From positions 558,001 to 622,000 of the forward strand of contig CAWFPS010000003.1 in NCBI GenBank assembly GCA_963817905.1: a stretch of DNA of 64,000 nt. Reading direction: 5' to 3'. Numbering within the stretch: the first letter of the stretch is position 1; the number at the start of each line of letters is the position of its first letter. Positions 55,449-64,000 of this stretch are shown here, piece after piece. The position numbers and the translations under genes were made by a program. Below the pieces are notes generated by a model. That model was not told the origin of the DNA. It did no database searches and was given only the letters and a program-made list of their open reading frames with translations. Source of the stretch: VRUE01 sp963817905 (GTDB lineage: Bacteria; Actinomycetota; Thermoleophilia; Solirubrobacterales; 70-9).

Positions 55449-56954
55449 ATGCGCTTTCGTTTCTGGCTCGGCTTCGCACTCGTGGCCGCGTTCGCGGTCG
55501 GCTCGATCGCGGTCGCGCTCCTCGTCCACCAGCGCGAAAGCGACAGCTTCGAAACGCGGCAGCGCGGCGAGGCGATGCGGGCTGCCCACCAGGCCGAGAC
55601 CTTGGCCGCGCTCTCGGTCGGCCAGCTAAACAGCGCCGCCGCCTTCTTCCGGGCAGAGGGACAGTTCAGCCGCCACGAGTTCGAAGTCATCGCCCACTCC
55701 CTGCTGCGCTCCGGGGGGCTGGCAGCGACCGGGTACATCGCCGCGGTCCCGCGCGCCTCGCGGCGTGACTTCGAACGCAGCCACGGCTACCCGATCCAGG
55801 AACGAGGGCCGCTGGGCGAAACTCGACGCGCCGGCCCTCGTTCCGAATACTTCCCGCTGGTCTTCGCCGCCACCGCCTCCGTCCTCCCGGTCAACCTGCC
55901 GCTCGGCTATGACGTCGGCAGCGACGCCCTGCGGGGGACCTACCTGCGCACCGCGCTGGCAAGCGGCAGGGCGGCGGCGACGCCGGTGATGAGGCTGCCC
56001 TCCGGCGGCACCGGAATCAACGTCTTCCGGCCCGTCTTCCGCGATCGCACGCCAATCCAGACGACGGCACAGCGGCGCGCCGCCCTGACCGGCTTCGCGA
56101 TCGGCTCTTTCTACGTGCCGGACCTCGCCGAAGCGGCGACCTCCGCCCTCCCCAACGGGGTCGAATCGGCCCTCGTCGAGCGCGGCAAGCCGGTCGCGGG
56201 GCACGCGCTCCCGGGCGACGAAAGCGCCGCCTCGCCGGTGCGGATCGCCGACCGCAGCTGGCTGCTGGTTGTGCGCGACCCCGGCCGCCCCGGCGTCGAC
56301 CTGCCGGTGGCGATCGCGATCCTCGGCCTCTCGCTGGCGGCTTTGCTCGGCGCCCTGGTGCTGATCTGGAGCCGCAGCGAGCGGATGCAGGACCTGGCCC
56401 GGCAGGCGAGCCAGGACCCGCTCACCGGCCTCAAAAACCGGCGCCGCTTCGAGGAGGATCTGCGCGCCGAGCTGGCCCGCAGTCACCGCTACGGAGTCCG
56501 GGGGGCGCTGCTGATGCTCGACCTCGACCACTTCAAGCGAGTCAACGACACCCTCGGTCACGCTGCCGGTGACCGGGTGCTCGCGGAGATCGCCGAGGTG
56601 ATGCGCGGGCGGGCCAGGGAGACGGACCTTCTGGCCCGGCTCGGCGGCGATGAGTTCGCGATCGTGCTGCCGCGCTGCGAGCCGGAGGAGGCCGAGGAAG
56701 TCGCGGTCGAGGTCGCGGCGGCGATCGAGAGTCGGATGCGAGCCGAGAAGGGCGTGCCACCACTGACCGCCAGCATCGGGATCGCGCCCTTCGGCACCGG
56801 CAACCGGCTCAGCTACGAATCGGTGCTCGGCCGGGCCGACGCGGCGATGTACGCGGCCAAGGGCTCGGGCCGCGGCAGGGTGCGTGTCTTCGACTCCACG
56901 GTGGCCGAGCCTTCGGCCGCGGAAGCGGAAATCAGCGTCGGCGACCGAGGCTAG
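55449..56954 (+). CDS. CHASE-domain diguanylate cyclase (GGDEF)
   Basis: 501 residues from ATG 55449. One N-terminal TM helix ('FWLGFALVAAFAVGSIAVAL'), an extracytoplasmic CHASE-like domain to ~290, a second TM helix ('VAIAILGLSLAALLGALVLI'), then the catalytic domain. The active site GGDEF is intact, with the metal Asp in 'MLDLDHFKRVNDTLGH', and an RETD sequence five residues upstream forms a product-inhibition I-site. It makes cyclic di-GMP from GTP on sensing an external signal. Overlaps the convergent GH3 gene by 23 bp. Confidence 0.92.
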   Translation: MRFRFWLGFALVAAFAVGSIAVALLVHQRESDSFETRQRGEAMRAAHQAETLAALSVGQLNSAAAFFRAEGQFSRHEFEVIAHSLLRSGGLAATGYIAAVPRASRRDFERSHGYPIQERGPLGETRRAGPRSEYFPLVFAATASVLPVNLPLGYDVGSDALRGTYLRTALASGRAAATPVMRLPSGGTGINVFRPVFRDRTPIQTTAQRRAALTGFAIGSFYVPDLAEAATSALPNGVESALVERGKPVAGHALPGDESAASPVRIADRSWLLVVRDPGRPGVDLPVAIAILGLSLAALLGALVLIWSRSERMQDLARQASQDPLTGLKNRRRFEEDLRAELARSHRYGVRGALLMLDLDHFKRVNDTLGHAAGDRVLAEIAEVMRGRARETDLLARLGGDEFAIVLPRCEPEEAEEVAVEVAAAIESRMRAEKGVPPLTASIGIAPFGTGNRLSYESVLGRADAAMYAAKGSGRGRVRVFDSTVAEPSAAEAEISVGDRG

Positions 56955-58065
56955 GCGCGAGGCCGTGGCGGAGGCGGAGGACACGCCCCGCGGAGGTCTC
57001 GAAATGCGGCCGCGCCAGAGGTTCGCGCCGCAGCCGGCGCAGCATCGCCCGGCCGGCCATGGCAGCGGCACGGTAGTCGGCAAAGAGCAGTAGGTCGGTC
57101 CCCGCCGCCGTCGCCGCCAGCCCGGCCTTCGCCGGCCCGCCGAAGCTGCGCACGGCCACCGATTCGAGCGCGTCGCTGATCGAGACTCCTTCGAAGCCGA
57201 TGCGCTCTCGTAGCTCGCCCGTCGCGATCGGCTTTGCGAAGGCAGCGGGCCGCGGCGAAAAAGCGGGGTAGATCGCGCTGCTCAGCATCACCATCGCCCC
57301 ACCCGCCGCGACGAAGCGCCGGTACGGCTGCTCATCGACGGCGCGCAGCGTGCGCTTCGGCAGGCCGATCCGCTGCACGGCGAAGTCGGTGTTCTCGGCG
57401 GCGGCGCCGAGACCGGGAAAGTGCTTGGCGGTGGCAGCGACTCCCCCGTGCTGGAGACCCTGGGCGAAGGGGACCGCGGTGGCCGCGACCCGGTCCGCGG
57501 TTGAACCGAAGCCGCGTTCGGTTTCGGCGATCGTGCCGCCCGGGCGGGCGACGTCGAGCACCGGAGCCAAGTCGATATTTACTCCGGCCCGGCGCAAGTT
57601 CGCCGCGGTTGCTGCCCCCTGGCGGCGGCTGAACGCCGCGCCGGCGGCCCCCATCTGTGCCGCCGAGGCGCCCGGCGCGCCGCTGAGGCGCTTCACCAGG
57701 CCGCCCTCCTGGTCGACCATGACCAGCAGCGGGTCGCGCAATCCTGCCGGGCGGCGGACCGATTCGAGTTCGCGACTGAGGCGCCGCGTCGCGGCATGGG
57801 ACGGCAGGTTTTCTTCGAAGAGGATCACGCCGGCCAGATCGCCGCGGCGGATCATCCGCTTCAGGGCCCGCGGCGCCGAGGTGCCCGAGAAGCCCGCGAC
57901 GAGCCGCTCCCCCGCCAGCTGCGGTAGCGACAGCTGCGAGGCGGCGCTGAGAGCAGGTGCTCCGCCCTGGTCCCCAAACGCGGCGCCGAAGGCGAACGCG
58001 GCGAGCGCCAACCCGACCGCCGCCCCCACGGCCAGACGTCGGCGCCTGCTCTTCCCCCCACGCAC
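56932..58065 (-). CDS. Glycoside hydrolase family 3 (NagZ-like), exported
   Basis: 377 residues from GTG 58065. A twin-Arg-rich and hydrophobic N-terminus ('RRRRLAVGAAVGLALAAFAF') suggests export. GH3 marks: 'GVILFEENLPSHAATRRLSR', 'DQEGGLVKRLSG', 'VAATAKHFPGLGAAAENTDF' and the nucleophile Asp in 'GVSISDALES'. The family includes beta-N-acetylglucosaminidases of peptidoglycan recycling. The usual HFPGHG is HFPGLG here, so the general acid/base motif is altered, which leaves the activity uncertain. Confidence 0.85.
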   Translation of the reverse strand: MRGGKSRRRRLAVGAAVGLALAAFAFGAAFGDQGGAPALSAASQLSLPQLAGERLVAGFSGTSAPRALKRMIRRGDLAGVILFEENLPSHAATRRLSRELESVRRPAGLRDPLLVMVDQEGGLVKRLSGAPGASAAQMGAAGAAFSRRQGAATAANLRRAGVNIDLAPVLDVARPGGTIAETERGFGSTADRVAATAVPFAQGLQHGGVAATAKHFPGLGAAAENTDFAVQRIGLPKRTLRAVDEQPYRRFVAAGGAMVMLSSAIYPAFSPRPAAFAKPIATGELRERIGFEGVSISDALESVAVRSFGGPAKAGLAATAAGTDLLLFADYRAAAMAGRAMLRRLRREPLARPHFETSAGRVLRLRHGLAPSLGRRR

Positions 58066-58111
58066 ATGCCTGAGCTTAGGGGGTCACATCCACACCCAAG
58101 CTCAGACACGT
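58064..58111. repeat. Palindromic element C, copy 2
   Basis: Arms 58064-58077 and 58098-58111 match at 12 of 14 positions around a 20-nt loop. Compared with copy 1 (22835-22880), the inner pairs CTTT/AAAG are replaced by GCTT/AAGC, keeping the stem. It lies in the divergent region between the GH3 gene and bioB. Confidence 0.75.
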
Positions 58112-58148
58112 CCAGGCGTCCGGGCGGCTGCCTAGCCTTGCGACCCGA

Positions 58149-59287
58149 ATGGGCTCTCTGATTTCGTTTGAGGAAGCGCTGGCGCTGGGCGAGCTAACCG
58201 ACCACCAGGAGATCGGCGAGCTGGTCGAGCGCGCCTGGGCGGTGCGCCGGGAGAACTTCGGCGACTCGACCGACATGTGCTCGCTGGTCAACGCCAAGTC
58301 CGGCGGCTGCGCCGAGGACTGCGGCTTCTGCGCCCAGTCGCGCTACGCCGAGGCGGACACGCCGATGCACGCGATGATGGAGCCCGAGCAGATCCTCGAG
58401 CACGCGCGGGCGGCCGAGGCCGCCGGGGCCCACCGGTTCTGCATGGTCACCCAGGGCCAGGGCCTCTCCAAGCGCGACTTCGAGAAAATCCTCGAGGGCG
58501 CCAAGCTGGTCGCCGAGCAGACCAACTTGAAGCGCTGTGCCTCGGTCGGTCACATGTCGACGGAGCGAGCCAAGAAGCTGCGCGAGGCCGGCATCCAGCG
58601 CGTCCACCACAACGTCGAGTCGGCCCGTTCCTACTACCCGGAGGTCTCGACCACGGTCCGCTACGAGGGCCGCCTGCGCACGATCCAGGCGGTCAAGGAG
58701 GCCGGGCTGGAGACCTGCGTCGGCGGCATCCTCAACCTCGGCGAGACGCCGCGACAGCGGGTCGAGATGGCCTTCGAGCTGACCGAGATCGACCCGACCT
58801 CGGTGCCAATCAACCTGCTCAACCCGCGCGAGGGGACCAAGTTCGGCGAGCGCCCGCTGATGGACGCCTGGGACGTGGTCAAGTGGGTGGCGATCTTCCG
58901 CCTGATCATCCCCGGCGCCCTCTTCCGCCTCTGCGGCGGCCGGGTCGAGAACCTCGGCGACCTGCAACCGCTGGCAGTCAAGGCCGGGCTCAACGGGGTG
59001 ATGATGGGCAACTTCCTGACCACGCTCGGCGCCGAGCCCGAGGACGACCGGGCGATGTTCGAGGAGCTGGGCCTGAACGTCGCCCGTCAGCCAGACAACG
59101 GCGCCAACCCACGTCCCGACAACCGCGACGGCTGGCTCGACGGCGAGGCGCCGGCGACGCCGATCGACGAGCTGATCGACAGCCAGGCCGAAGCCGACTT
59201 CTGGGACCCCTCCACCCAGCTGCGGGTGATCAAGAAGACCAAGAAGCCGCCGCCCTACCCGGCGTCCAGCACCGCGACGCCCGCGGC

Positions 59288-59291
<4 letters not shown>
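58149..59291 (+). CDS. bioB: Biotin synthase
   Basis: 380 residues from ATG 58149. The radical SAM cluster motif is 'GGCAEDCGFCAQS' (C-x3-C-x2-C), followed by 'RFCMVTQGQGLSKRDFEKIL', 'HHNVESARSYYPEVSTTVRY' and 'NLLNPREGTKFGERP'. It inserts sulfur into dethiobiotin, using a second Fe-S cluster whose ligands include the Arg near the end. The C-terminal ~60 residues after 'GNFLTTLGAEPEDDRAMFEE' are longer than in E. coli. First gene of bioB-bioF-bioD; its stop overlaps bioF by 4 bp. Confidence 0.95.
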
Positions 59292-60484
<1,193 letters not shown>

Positions 60485-60486
60485 CG

Positions 60487-61143
60487 ATGCAAGCGGACGG
60501 CTTCTTCGTCACCGGCACCGGCACGGAGGTCGGCAAGACCGTCGTCGCCGCGGTGCTGGCAAACGACCTGCGCAGGCAGGGCAGGTCGGTGGCGGTCTTC
60601 AAGCCGGCCGTGACCGGTCTCGATGAGCCCGGCGAGCCCGACCACGCCCTGCTGCGCCGCGCCGCCGGCTCGGAGCAGAGCGACGAGGAGATCGCCCCCT
60701 ACCGCTACGGCCCGCCCGCCTCTCCCCACCTGGCGGCTGCGAAAGCAGGTGATGAGATTGACCCCGAGCGTCTGCGCGCGGACGCCCGCGCCGCGGCCGA
60801 AACGGCCGACGTCTTCGTCTGCGAGGGGGTGGGTGGCCTCTTGGTCCCCCTCTCCAGCAGCTATCTCGTTCGCGACTTCGCGGAAGAGCTGGGGTTGCCT
60901 CTGGTCGTCGCCGCCTCGCCCGGGCTAGGCACGATCAACCACACGCTGCTGACGCTGGGGTCGGCCCGGGCCGCCGGACTGAGCGTCGCCGCGGTGATAC
61001 TCACCCCTTGGCCCGAGGGGCCCAGCGCGATCGAGCGCTCGAACCAAGAGACGATCGAATGCCTGGGCGAGGTGCCGGTGCGGACCCTGCCACAAATCGA
61101 CCTGAACGAACCGGGGAGCTGGCCAGAACTCGAAATCGACTGA
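60487..61143 (+). CDS. bioD: Dethiobiotin synthetase
   Basis: 218 residues from ATG 60487, 2 bp after bioF. ATP-binding P-loop 'FVTGTGTEVGKTVVAAVLAN', then 'AVFKPAVTGL' with the active-site Lys, and 'VCEGVGGLLVPLSSSYLVRD'. It closes the ureido ring using CO2 and ATP. bioA is not in this window. The TGA stop is the first part of a 12-bp palindrome. Confidence 0.95.
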   Translation: MQADGFFVTGTGTEVGKTVVAAVLANDLRRQGRSVAVFKPAVTGLDEPGEPDHALLRRAAGSEQSDEEIAPYRYGPPASPHLAAAKAGDEIDPERLRADARAAAETADVFVCEGVGGLLVPLSSSYLVRDFAEELGLPLVVAASPGLGTINHTLLTLGSARAAGLSVAAVILTPWPEGPSAIERSNQETIECLGEVPVRTLPQIDLNEPGSWPELEID

Positions 61144-61179
61144 ACGATTGACCCACGCGTCCGGGGGCAATCGTTCAGT
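61139..61179. terminator. Convergent palindrome holding the stops of bioD and yaaA
   Basis: ACTGAACGATTG (61139-61150) pairs perfectly with CAATCGTTCAGT (61168-61179). The TGA of bioD is in the left arm and, on the other strand, the TGA of yaaA is in the right arm. A two-way terminator is likely, though there is no T-run. Confidence 0.65.
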
Positions 61180-61846
61180 GGTCAGCGATTACGTCGAGAC
61201 TCGCCGGGGTCAGCTCGACCTCGAATCCGGCCTCGGCCGCGATCGCGGCCACGGCCTCGGCCGTCCTCGGCTCGCGCTTGGCAACCAGCAGCGCCCGGGT
61301 AACCTCGCCGCGCACAGCCTTGGCCATATGCGAGACCGTCTTGCGCTTGCCCCTCTCCTCGCGAAATGCCCGCACCGCCAGCAGTGTGGCCCGCTTCGGC
61401 TTCCAGGCCGTCGCGTAGGCACCCGAGCGCATGTCGACGATCGTCTCGCCGGGCTCGTCCGGCATTGCCGCCCCCAGCGCGGGGCGCCACCAGGCGGCGA
61501 GCGGCCCGACGCCATCAAATTTCGTCGAAGGCGCCAGCCGGTAGTAAGGGATCCGGTCTGTGGGTCGCACGAAACCCCAGAGCGCACTGGCGATCAGGAC
61601 GCGTTTCGCGGCCCTGCGGCGGGCAGCCGCGCTCAGCTCGCCAAGACCCAGGCGCTGGTAGAGCACCCCGGTATAGACCTCGGCCGCAGGCGCCGCAGGT
61701 GCTTTGCGCAGTTTGGGGTCGACGGCCCGCAGGAGCTTCAGCCGCTGCTTGCTCAGCTCAGCGGCAAAGACCAGCGAGTCGAGGTCGACGGGCTCGCCGC
61801 CCTGGGGCTCAGCCTTCCCTTCCGAGGGCGGCAGCAGGATCAACAT
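61175..61846 (-). CDS. yaaA: YaaA/DUF328 peroxide stress response protein
   Basis: 223 residues from ATG 61846. 'MLILLPPSEGKAEPQGGEPV' and 'SALWGFVRPTDRIPYYRLAP' are the signature ends of the family, with 'IVDMRSGAYATAWKPKRATL'. In E. coli YaaA lowers intracellular iron and protects DNA under peroxide stress. It follows the MFS exporter by 12 bp and may be co-transcribed with the MarR-MFS pair. Confidence 0.9.
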   Translation of the reverse strand: MLILLPPSEGKAEPQGGEPVDLDSLVFAAELSKQRLKLLRAVDPKLRKAPAAPAAEVYTGVLYQRLGLGELSAAARRRAAKRVLIASALWGFVRPTDRIPYYRLAPSTKFDGVGPLAAWWRPALGAAMPDEPGETIVDMRSGAYATAWKPKRATLLAVRAFREERGKRKTVSHMAKAVRGEVTRALLVAKREPRTAEAVAAIAAEAGFEVELTPASLDVIADH

Positions 61847-61858
61847 CGCGAGAGCTTT

Positions 61859-63376
61859 TCAGGCGACCGGCTCGCCCGCGGCAACGGGCTCCCGCCCTGC
61901 CACTACCTCAGCCCCGGCCAGCTCCTCGCCGCCGAAGTTCACCGCGGCCTCCGCGGCCTCGCCGCTGAGGGTGTCGCGTTTGGCGCGGATCGCGACCGCG
62001 CCGATCACCGCGCCGATCAGGGCGACGACGGCGCAGACGCTCATCGCCTGGCCGAGCGCGTCGACGAACTGCTGCGGGCTCGCATCGGCGAAGCTGGTCC
62101 CGACCGAGCCCTGGAAGATCGCACCGGTGACGGCGACGCCAAGGCTGCCACCGACCATGCGGAACATCGAGAGCACGCCCGAGGCGATCCCGGCCTTCTC
62201 GACCGCGACCGCGTTCATCGCCGCGCTGGTCATCGGCGACATCGTCAGGGCGATGCCGATGCCGAGCAGCATGAAGCCGGGCAGCAGGTCGAGGTAGCTG
62301 GAATCGACCGCGATGCCGCTGAAGCTGTAGAGCGAAGCGGAGACGATCACAAGCCCCGCGGCGATCAGCCAGCGGGGCCCAAAGCGGTCCGCGAGTCGTC
62401 CCGCCACCGGCGCCACGCCGACGATCATCAGGGTCGATGGCAGGAACCGCACACCCGCCTCAAGCGGCGAGTAGCGGAGGATGTCCTGCATGTAGAGGGC
62501 GAGGAAGAAGAAGACGCCGAGCATCGAGAAGGAGACGATCAGGGCGACCACGACAGCGCCGAGGAAGTTGCGATCGGCGAAGAAGCGGAATTCGACCATT
62601 GGCACCTTGACCCGCAGCTCGACCGCGACGAAGGCGGCCAGCGCGACCGCGGAGCCAACCAGCAGGCCGACGATCTCGGTCGAGCCCCAGCCCCATTCGT
62701 TGCCCTCGACCAGGGCGAGGATCAGGGCGGCCAGGCCGGCGGTCAGCGCCACGACGCCGGCGTAGTCGACCTCGCGGCCGACGGTGTTGTCGCGCGACTC
62801 GCGCACGGCGAACAGGGAAGCGGTGACGGCGCCGATCGCGACCGGGATGTTGAGGTAGAAGATCGCCCGCCAGCTGACGTGCTCGGTGAGGGCACCGCCG
62901 ACCACGGGGCCGACGGCGAGGGCGAGGGCGGAGACGCCCGCCCACATCCCCATCGCCTTGCCACGCTCTGAGGCCGGGAAGGCATCGGTGATGATCGAGA
63001 GCGTCGCTGGCATCATCAGCGCCGCGCCGACGCCTTGCACGACCCGGCTGATCACCAGGTCGGTCGAGTTGGCGGCGATGCCGGCGGTCGCCGAGGAGAG
63101 GGCAAAGATGACGACGCCGAAGAGGAACATGCGGCGGCGGCCGAAGATGTCGCCGAGCCTCCCACCGGTTGCCAGCAGCACGGCGAAGGAGAGCGTGTAG
63201 CCGTTGATCGTCCACTCCAGGCCGGAGATCGAGGCGTGCAGGTCGCGCTGGATCGAGGGGATGGCGACGTTGACGACGGTGTTGTCGAGCATGATCATGA
63301 ACAGCGCGAAGCACATCGCTCCGAGCGTCCACCACTTGCGATTCTCATCGGTGATCAGGTGGGCGTAGCGGGTCAA
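61859..63376 (-). CDS. MFS drug exporter, DHA2 (EmrB/QacA-like, 14 helices)
   Basis: 505 residues from TTG 63376, which overlaps the MarR stop as TTGA. Hydrophobicity fits 14 helices; the motif 'FALFMIMLDNTVVNVAIPSI' (motif D1) and 'GGRLGDIFGRRRMFLFGVVI' (motif A) are DHA2 hallmarks. 'FYLNIPVAIGAVTASLF' is motif C-adjacent. It exports cationic or lipophilic drugs using proton motive force. Regulated, by position, by the MarR gene directly upstream. Confidence 0.92.
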   Translation of the reverse strand: MTRYAHLITDENRKWWTLGAMCFALFMIMLDNTVVNVAIPSIQRDLHASISGLEWTINGYTLSFAVLLATGGRLGDIFGRRRMFLFGVVIFALSSATAGIAANSTDLVISRVVQGVGAALMMPATLSIITDAFPASERGKAMGMWAGVSALALAVGPVVGGALTEHVSWRAIFYLNIPVAIGAVTASLFAVRESRDNTVGREVDYAGVVALTAGLAALILALVEGNEWGWGSTEIVGLLVGSAVALAAFVAVELRVKVPMVEFRFFADRNFLGAVVVALIVSFSMLGVFFFLALYMQDILRYSPLEAGVRFLPSTLMIVGVAPVAGRLADRFGPRWLIAAGLVIVSASLYSFSGIAVDSSYLDLLPGFMLLGIGIALTMSPMTSAAMNAVAVEKAGIASGVLSMFRMVGGSLGVAVTGAIFQGSVGTSFADASPQQFVDALGQAMSVCAVVALIGAVIGAVAIRAKRDTLSGEAAEAAVNFGGEELAGAEVVAGREPVAAGEPVA

Positions 63377-63912
63377 GCGGGTCCTTTCTGCTTCAGGTGT
63401 TCGTACGCCGCGGCGATGTCGTCGCGGTCCATCAGCGAGTCGACAGCGGCGTCGAGCTTGCGACGCTGCGCGGCGGTGAGGCTGGCGGCAAAGGTCTCCA
63501 TCCCCGCCTGGCGCACGACGACGAGGGCGTCGACGAGCTTCTTTCCTCCGGCTGTGATCGCGACCCGGCGCACGCGCCGGTCCTCGGCATCCTCGACCCG
63601 GGTGGCGAGGCGCTTCTTGACCATGCCGTCGACCGCGCGGCTCATCGAGGGAAGCGAGACGCCGAGCGCCTCGGCCAACTCGCTCACCTGCCGCGCCTCG
63701 GTCGCCTCTCCCAGCCCGCCCAGCTCCAACAGGGCCTTCGACTGGGTCATCGAGAGCCCGCTCTCCTCGATCACGCGCAGCACGTTGCCGCGGTCATAGA
63801 GGAAGAGGTGGCGCAGCAGGGCGCTGATCCGTGCCGCCGTGTCCTGCGCCTCGGCGCTGACATCGGGAGTGGTGACGTTTCCGACCAGCGCCGCGATGTC
63901 GCTCGCTTGCAT
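63373..63912 (-). CDS. MarR family regulator
   Basis: 179 residues from ATG 63912. Winged helix in 'EARQVSELAEALGVSLPSMS' and 'RAVDGMVKKRLATRVEDAED'. Several copies of the word ATAGTTG/CAACTAT lie in its leader, including a perfect 11-bp inverted repeat; these are likely its operators. It heads the exporter operon and probably represses it until a ligand binds. Confidence 0.9.
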   Translation of the reverse strand: MQASDIAALVGNVTTPDVSAEAQDTAARISALLRHLFLYDRGNVLRVIEESGLSMTQSKALLELGGLGEATEARQVSELAEALGVSLPSMSRAVDGMVKKRLATRVEDAEDRRVRRVAITAGGKKLVDALVVVRQAGMETFAASLTAAQRRKLDAAVDSLMDRDDIAAAYEHLKQKGPA

Positions 63913-63919
63913 GCCGATG

Positions 63920-63963
63920 ATAGTTGCACAAGCACAACTATTTCTCCAGAGGAATAGTTGTGC
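63920..63963. promoter_or_regulatory. MarR operator cluster
   Basis: ATAGTTG (63920-63926) with CAACTAT (63935-63941), and a perfect GCACAACTATT/AATAGTTGTGC pair (63932-63942 / 63953-63963). Three half-sites of one word overlap, as in autoregulated MarR loci. Confidence 0.65.
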
Positions 63964-63965
63964 GT

Positions 63966-64000
63966 GTGAGCAAGATCACGCTCCCACCCCCCCCCCCCCC
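63966..64000 (+). CDS. Possible start of a further gene, cut off by a poly-C contig end
   Basis: GTG 63966 opens a frame reading MSKITLPP, then runs into a stretch of C to the window end. It would be divergent from MarR and share its operators. The C-run is more likely an assembly artefact, so nothing can be said of the product. Confidence 0.25.
   Translation, partial: MSKITLPPPPP

Noticed and set aside
63983..64000. Poly-C tract at the window end
   Set aside because: A long single-base run at a sequence end is most likely an assembly or padding artefact, not biology.

Overview
The window looks like a chromosomal contig of a high-GC actinobacterium, most likely class Thermoleophilia (Solirubrobacterales-like). 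This is inferred from the strong GC third-position bias, frequent GTG/TTG starts, promoters only a few bases from the start codon, F420-type nitroreductase, DUF3618/holin-X/DUF4235-type envelope genes, a coproheme (HemQ) route, and many acyl-CoA/beta-oxidation genes. No tRNA, rRNA or CRISPR array was found. The sequence ends in a run of C that looks like an assembly end.

Layout. 1-6.6 kb: tail of metH, a hairpin-rich 0.5-kb gap, an HxlR regulator, a ferredoxin/adrenodoxin-type NADP reductase, a PAS-like protein coupled to hemQ, and a membrane-anchored phosphatase-like protein. 6.6-13.4 kb: a glycosyltransferase-flippase fusion, DegV, an Fe-S module (ErpA, CGFS glutaredoxin, BolA), an envelope operon of three small proteins, and a TetR regulator coupled to a nitrilase-type amidase. 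13.4-27.8 kb: a cyclase-ATPase regulator, an acyl-CoA and beta-keto-acid operon (DUF849, a frameshifted CaiB, MerR, SDR), carboxyltransferase plus enoyl-CoA hydratase, two acyl-CoA dehydrogenases, and a DUF445/DUF4393 pair.

27.75-36.58 kb is an integrative element flanked by 37-bp direct repeats. It sits in the 3' end of the second acyl-CoA dehydrogenase gene. It carries a tyrosine integrase, an excisionase-like gene, two XRE regulators, a PIN toxin with a large partner, an IS481-type insertion and an SMC-like ATPase of the anti-phage type. The integrase reading frame crosses the attachment site, so excision would give it a different C-terminus. 36.6-40.9 kb is decayed accessory DNA: an IS30 relic split by an IS1380-type element, a Fic gene and a dead hsdM.

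41-64 kb returns to housekeeping genes: VOC and amidase_2 genes, SDRs, an F420-type reductase, a lactonase-like hydrolase, an acyltransferase, glpK with TetR, an amidase, a phospholipase-C-like enzyme, a GT2, a BCCP, an enoyl-CoA hydratase, a DNA glycosylase, a GGDEF protein, a GH3 enzyme, bioBFD, yaaA and a MarR-controlled DHA2 exporter.

The most unusual signal is a set of palindromic repeat families (here called A to F). Copies sit inside or at the ends of protein-coding genes: one pair in or beside the phosphatase-like gene, and a ~50-bp family inside the glpK, MerR and SDR frames. In several families the stems differ between copies but remain self-complementary, which points to selection on the hairpin itself.
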